In this document: piece by piece, positions 1 through 8,581 of the stretch
How the letters are laid out: each line of letters opens with the position of its first letter
How positions within the stretch are numbered: the stretch's first letter is position 1
NCBI GenBank assembly: GCA_003024985.2
Contig: PXIH01S0037024.1
Reading direction: 5' to 3' (one strand)
Length of the DNA: 13,146 nt
From: Euperipatoides rowelli
Taxonomy: Eukaryota; Onychophora; Udeonychophora; Euonychophora; Peripatopsidae
Made by a program: the position numbers and the translations under genes
Notes under the pieces: model-generated
Told to the model about the DNA's origin: nothing
Seen by the model: the letters and a program-made list of their open reading frames with translations, nothing else
Databases searched by the model: none

Positions 1-43
1 AACTGATAATAAAATATTACATAATAGAATGATCATATGTAGC

Positions 44-128
44 AATTCCACATCGAAGAGATGGTGCTTCTAAATTTTATATTATTTTGTACGAAAAACT
101 TTATTATTTCTCTTCGACCATGGAAATT
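44..128. repeat. Imperfect inverted repeat (hairpin)
   Basis: The core arms tcgaagaga (53-61) and tctcttcga (109-117) are perfect 9-bp complements. Outside them, aattcca (44-50) and tggaaatt (121-128) also pair, with small bulges between. The loop is 47 nt and AT-rich. The size resembles a small-RNA precursor, but the loop side has no further pairing, so a chance or decayed palindrome is as likely. Confidence 0.45.
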
Positions 129-534
129 CATAATATGAAATTAACAAGGATATACATAGAAAGTTGAAATGAAGCTGAGCATTTTTTTAGCAATCTATGA
201 AGAAATTTTATGATTACCGGTATTTAGTTCTTAAAACTGTTTGATCTCGCCTATTGGGATTTCTAACAGTTTATTAATATAAAAATGTTCATATTTTAGC
301 AACCCCCACCGCTTTCCCAATATTTTAATTCAAATAAATTAGCTTCTGGACTTTTGAGTAAATACTATATATCATTCATTCAAATAACTTAACATTTAAT
401 TATTGTTTTATAAAAAGAAATGAACTTTAAAAGGAGTTCTGTTAGCAGGAAAGGGTGAACTTGAACGAACCAGGATGCTTTAAGTACAGCAATTCTATAT
501 TTATTTATTTTTTATTACAAATGAAAGAAAATAC

Positions 535-559
535 CCACATTATATTAATATAATGGTGG
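535..559. repeat. AT palindrome with GC-flanked arms
   Basis: Bases 539-554 (attatattaatataat) are a perfect 16-bp self-complementary palindrome. The flanking ccac on the left and gtgg on the right extend the pairing with a single bulged G, giving a 12-bp arm on each side. It could extrude as a cruciform. No function is evident. Confidence 0.6.
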
Positions 560-1637
560 TTATTCAAGTATATGATGCTTTGAGTTTAAAGTTGGATTCT
601 CTATCCACTCATCATTTATTTAACACTAATTTTAATCATTTTAATGTTTTGATATTTCATCTATTTTAATTTATAATTAATCATCTCCAAACCTATTATT
701 ATGTAACATATTAAGGCATGATTTCTACTCTACAATTTTTCTAACCTCTAACCTATGCATTATTTTCGATTGATTTTGATTATTATTGTTACAATTTATA
801 ATCTTATCCGTCCCACCTTTTAATTGCTTGGGAAATATTTAACTTTTTTGTTCAATTGTTACATATCATTCTAGAAAAAAAAAAAAAACATTTAGCGATA
901 CGGTAATTAGAATAATTCTAGGCCTATTTACAGAAGTGAATATAAAAAATAATCAAAAAGATAATTATTTTATAATGAATTATTTTGTGAACTTTTTTAT
1001 AATGTAGCGAAGAAAGTAATATTTCAATGAACATGTAAAGTTTATTCCTTTTGTTATTGTTGTTTATGTGTTTATTTTTAAATATTGTTCAGATTATGTT
1101 TTATACAAATTATCCAGAATTCTTTTACGTTATTTAATCAAAAATGATATTTATTAAATATCTTGTCATGAATGCTTATAATAAAACAAGAAATAGCTGA
1201 TACCGGCATATAACATTTTAGCATTTATTGTGGAAAATCGTTGTCACAAATTCATAATTGGTAATTCTCAGCTGTTCTATTAATTAAAATATAATTAAAT
1301 TTTTGTTATCTTGCATTTGTCTAAAAAAATGTGTACTGAGAGATTATAATATTTTATCGTATAATTTTCTGAGATATAAATTTGAGGAAAAATAAATAAG
1401 AAAAAAGGGATTACGATAATTAAAATTTTAATTATTTTCAGTGTAAATTTTACATTTAAAAATATAATGCGTAACTAAAGTTGGAGTTTTATTATGCTAT
1501 ATTTATTAATCACAGATGAGTCACAGTTAATTATTTAACAAATTATGACTTATCATGGTTAATAAACCTTTCTGGAATATTGCATATCGAACAAAATAAT
1601 TTTCACTCATGGATTTATCAAGATTTGTCTTTTGATC

Positions 1638-1679
1638 TTTCATTTTTTTAAAATAAGATATTTTTTAAAAAAAATGAAA
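1638..1679. repeat. T/A-rich inverted repeat
   Basis: The left arm starts at 1638 (tttcattttttt) and the right arm ends at 1679 (aaaaaaaatgaaa). They pair over about 13 bp, with a short AT spacer. The right half contains a six-T/eight-A junction at 1661-1674, one of nine such junctions in the window. The low complexity makes this weak evidence of anything specific. Confidence 0.45.
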
Positions 1680-2598
1680 TATCAAAATTCTTATCATAGG
1701 GTTTTTTTTTATTTTTTCAAAAAATCATGGTCTCTTCCAATTGAATAAATAAATTTGCTATATTTTTAAAGAAATTACAACAAATTAAGGCCAAAAAATA
1801 TTGACTTCCAAGGCCTCAGTGACAAACTTTCATCCTTTTCATTAATAAACTGCAATATTAGGGACTGAAAGCAGGATTAATCAAGTGATAGGAATGCTTC
1901 GCTTAAAATTAAATGATTGTGAAGTTCATGCGTACTCAAAGTATTTATAGTTGGCTAAATATCATGAACTTTCAAAACGTGTAAGTGTATACCGGTGATG
2001 ATGTTTAATTTAAACATGAAAAAATAACTTTGCTTTGTCGAATATTGTGTTTTGTACAGTATTTGGCTTGGTATTGGAGTGGGAAGGGAATAGTAGGAAA
2101 GTTATCGGGTATGTTTGTTTAATTTGTTATAAATGTAATAAGATTTTTAATCTTTCCCAATTTGTAATAATTTTAGTTCATTTTGGGAAAAAATGAAATA
2201 AATTACACATATCTAATTGTTACTTTGGTAAAATTATTTGAATATCTCTTAAAATTAATTTCAAAAGCCTTAAACTTTAAAGTCATAGCGAAAATAATAA
2301 AATTTAAATTATCATTTCATTTAATTGTAGTATGTCTAACCCAATGGTAGGTTTATACCTGATTATGAAAACTATGGATTTGGCGTTTAGCAAAAAAAAA
2401 AAGGATAATGCTAGTAAACCAGAACCTGGTGGGCGAATGAAGATGAAAATATTGATTACAATCATAAGAAAAAATATAAAATATATGAAATGTAAATAGC
2501 CTACAGTTACTAAACATCAGGATTGAGTTGGGTTGGTAATATGAATTTTTAAAAAATTGAGACATATAGAAAACTTTGTTCAGCTTCAACTGGATCTA

Positions 2599-2606
2599 CT
2601 GTATAG
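2599..2606. repeat. Left 8-bp target-site duplication of the hAT MITE
   Basis: ctgtatag here is repeated exactly at 2878-2885, immediately outside the two ends of the element at 2607-2877. An exact 8-bp duplication is the size hAT transposases leave. Confidence 0.85.
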
Positions 2607-2877
2607 CAGGTGCAGATCTATAGGCTGCAAAACCCCACATGGGAGGGTGGACCAACTACCAGGGGGCCCAGCCCCCCTACCCTCAATTTTTTTTTTTTTT
2701 TAATTTTTTTTTAGGTAAAAGCTTTGAATTGACAGCACAAAAAAAAATATTAAACTTTATGAAAAGGACTTTCAAAACTTCCAGACAACCAAAAAAAAAA
2801 AAAAGCTTATCAATCTTTATGAAAAGGACTTGTATTTTATTTTGCAGGAAGGCCCAAAATATGTAGATCCGGGCCTG
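2607..2877. mobile_element. Non-autonomous hAT-type MITE, 271 bp
   Basis: The left end reads caggtgcagatctata. The reverse complement of the right end reads caggcccggatctaca, so 12 of 16 terminal bases match. Exact 8-bp copies of ctgtatag flank both ends. CAG-type termini with an 8-bp duplication are the hAT superfamily signature, so the element was probably moved in trans by a full-length hAT transposase. Nothing inside encodes a transposase. The interior holds a GC-rich left part (gggcccagcccccc, 2665-2678), a 15-T run (2687-2701), a 14-A run in the right half, and two copies of a 17-bp repeat at 2755 and 2815. A plus-strand open frame at 2639-2866 lies wholly within the element and reads through the homopolymers, so it is not a gene. 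Superfamily is fairly secure; family is unknown. Confidence 0.85.
2755..2831 (+). repeat. 17-bp direct repeat inside the MITE, 60-bp period
   Basis: ctttatgaaaaggactt occurs at 2755-2771 and again at 2815-2831, exactly 60 bp apart. Each copy is preceded by an A-run and a tta-containing stretch. The right half of the MITE therefore looks like a partial tandem duplication of a unit of about 60 bp. Confidence 0.75.
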
Positions 2878-2885
2878 CTGTATAG
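2878..2885. repeat. Right 8-bp target-site duplication of the hAT MITE
   Basis: Exact copy of ctgtatag (2599-2606). It starts directly after the terminal cctg of the element. Confidence 0.85.
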
Positions 2886-3072
2886 GTTATAATTGCAGCA
2901 AATTAAGTTGACTAAACGTGCAATAAAAAAATATATATAATCTGTCAATAGACTTAATACATTTGAAGATGCATTGGCTTAATCTATTTGGATTTATATA
3001 CAGCTAAGAGTTCTAAATCTCATTCATATTTTAAATTGAATCACATGTGACAGTCCGACTATGCATTATCAA

Positions 3073-3106
3073 CAGGGCTGTCCCCACAGGGCTGTCCCCA
3101 CAGGGA
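3073..3106. repeat. 14-bp GC-rich tandem repeat, 2.4 copies
   Basis: The unit cagggctgtcccca is present exactly at 3073-3086 and 3087-3100, followed by a partial third copy caggga at 3101-3106. It stands out as a GC-rich island in AT-rich surroundings. A small replication-slippage minisatellite is the likely origin. Confidence 0.85.
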
Positions 3107-3819
3107 TAAAAATATTATCCCAAGATATATCTTGTATACTGCTCACCTTTTGAAATTTTTCGTAAATTTTTTTTAAAAAAAAATTGTTATTCATTTTTTT
3201 CTCTTTATTAATAAAAAGCATGCAATGACTAATTTGTTTTATTGTTTTATTTAAAAAAGAAAATGAAAAAGGGAGAGTTCAGTAAAAAAAATACATAAAA
3301 GAAAGTTTTAAATATATTTTCAATCCATGGAAGTTAATCTGAGTTTCTAATCTAGATAATAAAGCACTCTCGAGATACTCCTGATATTGAGAATGCTGCT
3401 TAACAACTAGCTCATATTTGTTATTTTGTTCATGTAAAAAAAAATTAAATACAACTTTAAATTATTTTTTTAATAATTTAATGTTTTAATTAAAATGATG
3501 TAATTTTCAAGTCAGATATGTCACAAGTTCGGCACTTATGCAGGTCAATAAGGGATTTTTTCCCATGGAACTAAATGATACAACAAGTTACTATATACTA
3601 ATTTTTTTTTTGTGTGTGTAAAGTTATTTAAAAATTTTTAAATTAAAAATTTTAATACATAATTTAATTAAGTTTCTGGTATATGTCTGAAGCGCAATGG
3701 TGGGTTACTGCTTAATCTAACAAGGCCTAGATTAGCATATTTTTAAGGGTACAAATTTGCCTTAAAATTCACTAAGAAAAAATGAGAAATTATTAAATTA
3801 TTTTCGTTATTAAACAAAT

Positions 3820-3856
3820 GGGAGGTGGGGGAGATGGGGAATGGGTGGAGGGGGGG
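3820..3856 (+). other. Candidate G-quadruplex / purine-rich tract
   Basis: Five G-runs of 3, 5, 4, 3 and 7 bases (starting at 3820, 3827, 3836, 3843 and 3850) are separated by loops of only 3-4 nt. This meets the usual pattern of four or more runs of three or more G with loops of 1-7 nt. Apart from two Ts and a few As in the loops the tract is all purine, so triplex formation is also possible. The folding potential is read from sequence; any function is unknown. Confidence 0.7.
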
Positions 3857-4529
3857 ATATTAATTCCATCATTTAACATCATAGGTGGTAGATGTTTTAT
3901 GTTTGTAAATATTAAAATAAGTTTAGATGGGAAAGAAATGAAATTATTTGAGGGTCTAAAGATAAACCTTAAAAAAATAATTAAATAAAAAAAAAGCTAT
4001 GAAAATATAAATAAGGTTACTAATTACATTTTTTTATGTAAAAAATAAAGATTTTTACATTTTGATGATGCATTATATAATATTGAATTGTCAATTAATT
4101 TTTCTTTCCTTTGAATATTAAAAGGTCTATCTTAACTTAATTGTCAGAAAAATTACAGCTAATTACTCTATTAAAATAATAAAATATTCCTTTTGAATAA
4201 ACATGTTATGATCCTCTAACTTGCAATGGAGGAATCAAGCATCATATCTTTCGAGGTTCCAAAGTTACTCAGTGTGCAATTATTTTTCATCTTAATATAC
4301 TGTAATTAAAAAATTTATTCAGATATAACTGAATTTTGTGAAAATTATAATTTTGAAAGTTTGTCATTTGTTTTACATAAAAATGTAAAGCCTATAATGT
4401 TTGTTTGTTGTTTTTTTTTACATAGACGCCACATAGTTTGTAGTAATCAAAGAATTGACAATAATGAACAAATAATTTTTGAAAAAATACACAAAGTACA
4501 GTATATATGTTTTACTTTTTTCCTTACAG

Positions 4530-4621
4530 ATGCCAAATCCACTGAAATTTGGGACAAACGTTATGTTTTGAAACTGAGGTGCTTAATCTATTGTGAAAAG
4601 TACACTCAAACTTTTTGTTAA
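4530..4621 (+). other. Weak candidate coding exon (PH-domain-like peptide)
   Basis: A good 3' splice-site pattern (a pyrimidine-rich tract, then ttacag) ends at 4529. The frame that follows reads DAKSTEIWDKRYVLKLR, then CLIYCEKYTQTFC, then a stop at 4619-4621. A W..RY.LK...L.Y pattern resembles the first strands of pleckstrin-homology domains, where W.KRYFVLK is common, but this peptide is one residue short in that motif. The donor side is poor (gaaaa|gtacac is the best option) and no neighbouring exon is visible. It may be a real exon, a decayed one or chance. The resemblance is from memory of the family, not from a search. Confidence 0.15.
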
Positions 4622-5364
4622 TATCTTTTTTTTATGCTTAATCATATATTTTGGATATTATCTAGGCATTTATATATTATTTATTTTTATTCTTACTGGA
4701 TTGAGCATTAGTGCTTTTTGTATTTATTTTATTATAATAAAAAAAATTTCTTATTAACCTTTAAAAAACATCACAATCAAATTATTTTGAAATATCAATT
4801 AAATCCATTAAAACTGCACAGAAAATATTTGCATTTAAATGTATTAAGAAATAAATCTAATTATTGTGTATTTCTTAAAAGGAAAAAAAAACAATTAGTT
4901 GTTTAGGTTTGACATTCAAAATAGTCATTTTGCAATAAATCGGTCATTGCTACCTTTGAAAATGAGATTATATGGAGGTTAAACAAAAGTATTTAATTAT
5001 TTAAAATAGACTAATTGTTGATCAAAGTTGATAGTGAAAGGATTTTTTTGTTATTTCTATTCTGCCATTTTCACTTTTTTTAACCAAAGTAGTAAATTAT
5101 TTATGGAAAAATAAGATTTTTAAAGGACAATATATGTTTTAGGTATTCAATAAATAACCATTAAAAAAAAAAAACTTTCAGAACAAAAATCTAATATTCT
5201 CAAAACTGAAAAAATAAAAATTATTTTACGTAACTAGTCATTATATCTTCATAATAATGTTAACATAAAGTAGCATAAATTTAACAATTTCAAAACATGG
5301 CTTACTGCAATATTTACATCTTAATGTATAAATATTCCATAATCAATTACAAGAACAGCTCCGG

Positions 5365-5396
5365 TGGTCTAGGCTGTTGGCTGCAAGAGCTAGTGC
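5365..5396 (+). repeat. 5' part of a tRNA-derived SINE-like fragment, split by a hAT element
   Basis: Bases 5365-5380 (tggtctaggctgttgg) resemble an internal Pol III box A. The matching box B lies 0.8 kb away at 6193-6201, beyond an inserted transposon. When bases 5405-6184 (element plus one target copy) are removed, box A start to box B end measures 57 nt. That is close to the tRNA value and identical to the minus-strand fragment next door. Arm pairing is degenerate, so this is tRNA-related repeat DNA, not a working tRNA gene. The fragment may begin around 5355, but its 5' edge is unclear. Confidence 0.6.
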
Positions 5397-5404
5397 ATTT
5401 AAAG
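5397..5404. repeat. Left 8-bp target-site duplication of the 772-bp hAT element
   Basis: atttaaag here is repeated exactly at 6177-6184, directly outside the element's termini. Confidence 0.9.
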
Positions 5405-5464
5405 TAGTGGTTCTTAACCTTCTCAGAGACAAGGAACACTAACATAAATTATTCCCCCCCCCCC

Positions 5465-5522
5465 TTCATTTCCAGTTTCAAAATGACAGCTCTCATAGAT
5501 TTAATTTATTAACGGGAACGGT
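5465..5522 (+). repeat. Internal direct repeat of the hAT element, copy 1
   Basis: This segment of about 58 bp closely matches 5882-5938. Both contain tttcaaaatg, cagct and catagattt, and both end in aacggta with a few substitutions between them. Almost all the differences are transitions. The element therefore carries a duplicated internal module about 417 bp apart in the same orientation. Confidence 0.85.
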
Positions 5523-5850
5523 ATAGTTTACAATTTTACAAAAATAAAATTCTGTGTCCTTTATATGATGTTACTAAAAATGTGCTGTTTTGTAATTTTT
5601 GAATAGAAATGTTTACGGCTGATCCTAACAGTTAAAAAAAATTATCTTACCTTAATTAATTATTTTAAATTTTTGATTGTTTTCCTGCCTTATGAAATAT
5701 GATTAGAATGTATTATTATGTAATGTATTATTTCATTTTAATAATAAAAATTTTAACTCACATTTTTTTTTTGTTTCAATAAATAGGATATTTTTCAATG
5801 AGATAGTTCTCTTGATTTATTTTTTAAAAAAAAAACATTTAGCACTCAAC

Positions 5851-5876
5851 TCGTGAGACAATCGTAAGTCTCATGA
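5851..5876. repeat. Short hairpin inside the hAT element
   Basis: tcgtgagac (5851-5859) pairs with gtctcatga (5868-5876) across an 8-nt loop with one G-T wobble. It lies just before the second copy of the internal repeat. Confidence 0.5.
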
Positions 5877-5881
5877 TACCT

Positions 5882-5938
5882 CGTTTTCAATTTCAAAATG
5901 GCAGCTCCCATAGATTTGATTTATTAATGGTAACGGTA
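5882..5938 (+). repeat. Internal direct repeat of the hAT element, copy 2
   Basis: Second copy of the module at 5465-5522, same strand. Unlike copy 1 it has no C-run just upstream; it follows the hairpin at 5851-5876. Confidence 0.85.
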
Positions 5939-6126
5939 AAAAAGAAATAACAGAAATGAATTAATGCACATATTTTGATAAGATTTAGCCAAAATGCAGA
6001 ATTAACCGTACTTAATTAGGCTTATATTGATTTTTATTATATATGAATTATGAAAAAAATTATATGTAAATAAATTATTTTTATAATTTCTAATTAAAAT
6101 ATTAAAAAAAAAAAACCACAAATTTT

Positions 6127-6160
6127 GCGGAACACCTTGGACCAGTGTTCCGCGGAGCAC
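6127..6160. repeat. Subterminal overlapping palindromes of the hAT element
   Basis: gcggaacac (6127-6135) pairs perfectly with gtgttccgc (6145-6153) across a 9-nt loop. The second arm is also half of a 16-bp near-perfect palindrome, gtgttccgcggagcac (6145-6160). The two structures are mutually exclusive. They lie within 50 bp of the right terminus, where hAT elements often carry subterminal transposase-binding repeats, but a binding role here is inference. Confidence 0.7.
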
Positions 6161-6176
6161 CGATTAAGAACCACTG

Positions 6177-6184
6177 ATTTAAAG
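6177..6184. repeat. Right 8-bp target-site duplication of the 772-bp hAT element
   Basis: Exact copy of atttaaag (5397-5404). It begins directly after the terminal ccactg. Confidence 0.9.
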
Positions 6185-6230
6185 GGGCATGTGTTTGATC
6201 CGAGGCAGCCACGGTGCGGAAAATTGCAAG
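6185..6230 (+). repeat. 3' part of the split tRNA-derived SINE-like fragment
   Basis: This continues the fragment begun at 5365. gtttgatcc (6193-6201) is a box B match with small changes from the usual GTTCGANCC pattern. Both tRNA-like fragments read ccgagg right after the box, which suggests a shared family. The body runs into a nine-T/ten-A junction at 6231-6249, and the true 3' end is unclear. Confidence 0.6.
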
Positions 6231-6289
6231 TTTTTTTTTAAAAAAAAAATATATGTTGAAAAAAGTCTATTTGTACAAAGTAAAATTTG

Positions 6290-6366
6290 AGGTTAGCTCT
6301 CCTCGGATTCGAATCAGCAACCAGCTTGGTCATTGAGTGCCTTCCTGACTCAACTAGACCAGCAGG
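6290..6366 (-). repeat. tRNA-derived SINE-like fragment, minus strand
   Basis: On the minus strand, box A (tggtctagttgagtcagg, 6361 down to 6344) is followed by box B (gattcgaatcc, 6315 down to 6305). Box A start to box B end is 57 nt. Acceptor, D and T arms do not fold well, so this is not a functional tRNA. It shares tggtctag at box A and ccgagg after box B with the plus-strand copy, so the two probably belong to related families lying tail to tail. The edges are approximate. Confidence 0.6.
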
Positions 6367-6880
6367 TCTAAAATGGCAAGTTTCCTTTAGACACTGGGGA
6401 TTTTTTCTGTATCTTGATATATAGATAGCAATTGTATATAAATTGTAAACTTAAAATATTCTTTATAACAAATAAATAATAGAATGTAACCTTAAAGATA
6501 ATTTATAAAAAAAATATACAATAAAAAAAAAATTCCAACTTTTAAATGAAAAGTTATTTTAAGTTAAACATTAGAGATTAACTTATCCTGAGAGATTGAA
6601 AGGAATACAAAAGCCTGGATCAAGAGCTTTCTGGATCACATGTACATTTGAGAATATTTAAGCCACCGGATTGATATTTTTAAAAAGTGTCTGTAATAGA
6701 AGGCAGCTTATGAATTAAAATTAGTTAGTGTTTCAACTTTCAACCTAGCATTCATTTTCTTGTTTTAACTTTAAATGTATTTTTTATTGCAATTTTTTTA
6801 AAAAAAATATGTAATTAATTTTGAAAATCGTTAATTTGAAGAAAAAAAATTAAAAAATTTACACTGCTTATGACCTTATG

Positions 6881-6910
6881 AGGAAGATATGGGAAGATAT
6901 AGGTAGATAA
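6881..6910. repeat. 10-bp tandem repeat, three copies
   Basis: The units aggaagatat, gggaagatat and aggtagataa lie head to tail with no spacer. The first two differ at one base and the third is more diverged. It is a short degenerate minisatellite. Confidence 0.7.
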
Positions 6911-7908
6911 TAAAAAAATTGTAGACCAGTATTCAAAAGCCCCAAATGAATCTAATGCAAAGCCAGTTTGAAGCCAATTTATTTCTTTGATAAGTATTGA
7001 ATTAAATTATTATACAAATTATGTGGTAATTTAAAAAAAAATTATTTAAGTTTTTGGTGCCTTTTTTAAAGCTGGATGGAATTTTTTATTAAATAATATT
7101 ATTTTCCAACATTTTGTCAATATTTTTAAATATCCAATTAATGTAATATTGACTGATGAATCAAATACATTTATTATATTGCCATGTATTATGTCTATAC
7201 CAAAAACAGAAAAAAAAAAACTTTACAAAGTTTCATTTTACTTGATATTTCTTTTTCAACACTTCTGACTTTATAATAATTTTAACAGTATTTCCAGCGG
7301 ATTTTTTTTTTTTTTTTTTGCATGTACAGCATAAGATCTACAAGAAAAGAAACTGTACAGTAAGCAAAATTCAATGTAACTGTTGACAAAGTGATAGGCT
7401 ATTACAGTATATGGTTAGGCAATCTATGCCTATTCTATATAATCGAAAATTAAAAATGTGTTATTTACTTTGTTACTCTTTTTTTATGTTTCTGATATTT
7501 ACTTTGTTATCTGACATAAAAAATTGAGAATATTTCTTAGCTAGGACAGCATAAAACAAAAACCAACTTATAGAATTTACTAATTTCAAAGCATCCCTAA
7601 AAACTTGCCACTTTTATAGTGAATAAGTAGAATCAAATGGTCATTTTTTCCTTTTTTTTTAAAAAAAAAAACTCTGAGAAGAGGGAGGGGGTAACGTTTT
7701 GGCTCCTTTCTTCAATATGAATGTAATAATTTAAAATGGATGCAATTTTACATTTACTTGCGATTCATAGGCCTCAATTATTGTTAAAAACAAAATTGTC
7801 TAATAATTTTCCAGAAAAAATATTTATAATTAAAACTGTTTTGAAAACATTTCGATCAACTTTAATTGTCTGATTGCTTTTCATATTTGTCTCTGTTTTA
7901 ACATTTTT

Positions 7909-7936
7909 AACCAGTCCAAAAATCATTGGACTGGTT
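7909..7936. repeat. Perfect 11-bp hairpin
   Basis: aaccagtccaa (7909-7919) and ttggactggtt (7926-7936) are exact complements around a 6-nt loop. A few T-A pairs extend the stem with one bulge. A CTAA follows seven bases downstream, which recalls Helitron 3' ends, but the next base is C instead of T and no 5' terminus was found. Origin unknown. Confidence 0.7.
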
Positions 7937-8564
7937 GAAACGGCTAACAAAATATTTTTTTATAATTTTTTTATTTGAATTTTAATTGCTTTATCGTCTT
8001 TCCTTAGTTTTATGATGATTATGCTGTTTAATGAATCATGAGATGATAATGAACAAGAAAGAGGACATCAGTCATATAGGGTAGGGCAGTAAAATCCTAA
8101 AAAATTAAAAATATTGCTTAGGCTAATGCATTATTTTTGTTTCCATTTTATTAAATAAATAATATAAGAAAACTAGATATAAATATTAAAAACCCATTGA
8201 AAAGAGACAAGTTTAAAGTGTTAAAATTATAATAGACTTCCGATATGTTTCCGAAAAAAAAAAAAAAAAAATAGTACAAAAGCCTTCAGCAATTTATTTT
8301 TTACTATTAAAAAAACTTTTTTTGTCATAATATTACTAAGTCTATATAAAAAAATCTTTGTAGCATCAATTTATAAAATTCAGAATTTCAAAATGTTTGT
8401 TTAATATAGTAATAATTATTTCTTTGATCGTGGAATTAAAATGTAATCAAAAAAATTTCCACGAGGAACTTGTTAAGTTTAGACATTGCCATCAAAATCA
8501 AATTCATTCTTGCACTTTTTTATGTCTTCAAAGTACAGAGCATTATTTCAAAAATCCAAGTAAA

Positions 8565-8581
8565 GGGGGGGGGGGGGGGGG
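8565..8581 (+). repeat. 17-G homopolymer
   Basis: An uninterrupted run of 17 G lies directly beside the assembly gap and duplicated segment that follow. Runs of this kind are hard to sequence and are a likely cause of the assembly break. Confidence 0.85.

Larger units (their letters stand above)
1..2598. other. AT-rich non-coding stretch, no gene seen
   Basis: No convincing gene, RNA gene or named repeat is visible here. The sequence is AT-rich with many in-frame stops on both strands. Visible content: a hairpin at 44-128, a palindrome at 535-559, a 14-A run at 875-888, a T/A-rich inverted repeat at 1638-1679, an inverted repeat with 9-bp arms (aagttcatg, 1922-1930 and 1963-1971), and an 11-A run near 2391-2401. 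Bases 1800-2110 look slightly richer in G+C, but I recognise nothing in them. Intergenic or intronic DNA is the simplest reading. Confidence 0.7.
2886..5350. other. AT-rich non-coding stretch, no confident gene
   Basis: This stretch holds a 14-bp tandem repeat (3073-3106), an eight-T/nine-A junction (3167-3183), a short TG run after a T-run near 3602-3620, and a G-rich tract (3820-3856). The open frames at 4361-4621 and 4718-4906 are of a length expected by chance. The first has no ATG at its listed start, and it contains the weak exon candidate described separately. The rest is simple AT-rich sequence with no recognisable element. Confidence 0.65.
5405..6176. mobile_element. Non-autonomous hAT-type element, 772 bp
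   Basis: The left end reads tagtggttcttaacc and the right end, reverse-complemented, reads cagtggttcttaatc. These terminal inverted repeats match over most of 15 bp, with the expected first C mutated to T on the left. Exact 8-bp copies of atttaaag flank it. CAGTGGTTCT-type termini plus an 8-bp duplication are characteristic of hAT transposons. No transposase frame survives, so it is a deletion derivative or MITE that depended on another copy's transposase. The interior is AT-rich with an 11-C run (5454-5464), a duplicated internal segment of about 57 bp (5465 and 5882), and subterminal hairpins near the right end (6127-6160). It landed inside an older tRNA-like SINE fragment, so it is the younger insertion. 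Confidence 0.9.
6400..8560. other. AT-rich non-coding stretch, no gene seen
   Basis: No gene or named repeat is recognised. Visible content: T/A junctions at 6793-6807 and 7652-7671, a 10-bp tandem repeat at 6881-6910, an 18-T run at 7302-7319, a perfect hairpin at 7909-7936, and an 18-A run at 8254-8271. Open frames are short and interrupted. Confidence 0.7.

Noticed and set aside
2353-2589. 78-codon minus-strand open frame
   Set aside because: Low-complexity Phe/Tyr/Ser-rich translation of AT-rich DNA. It fits the roughly eight frames of at least 62 codons expected by chance in this window.
2639-2866. 75-codon plus-strand open frame
   Set aside because: It lies wholly inside the hAT MITE and its length comes from reading through T and A homopolymers (poly-Phe and poly-Lys).
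2331-3715. Possible dispersed repeat: tatgtct..caatggtaggtt near 2331 and tatgtct..caatggtgggtt near 3681
   Set aside because: Only about 24 of 35 bases match with gaps, too weak in this composition to call.
4718-4906. 62-codon plus-strand open frame
   Set aside because: Lys/Asn/Leu-rich translation of AT-rich DNA, no domain pattern, no useful start context.
6290-6366. Functional tRNA gene on the minus strand
   Set aside because: Boxes A and B are present, but the acceptor and T arms do not pair, so it is a tRNA-derived repeat.
7909-7947. Helitron 3' terminus
   Set aside because: Hairpin plus CTAA is present, but the next base is C, not T, and no TC-type 5' end or known relative was found.
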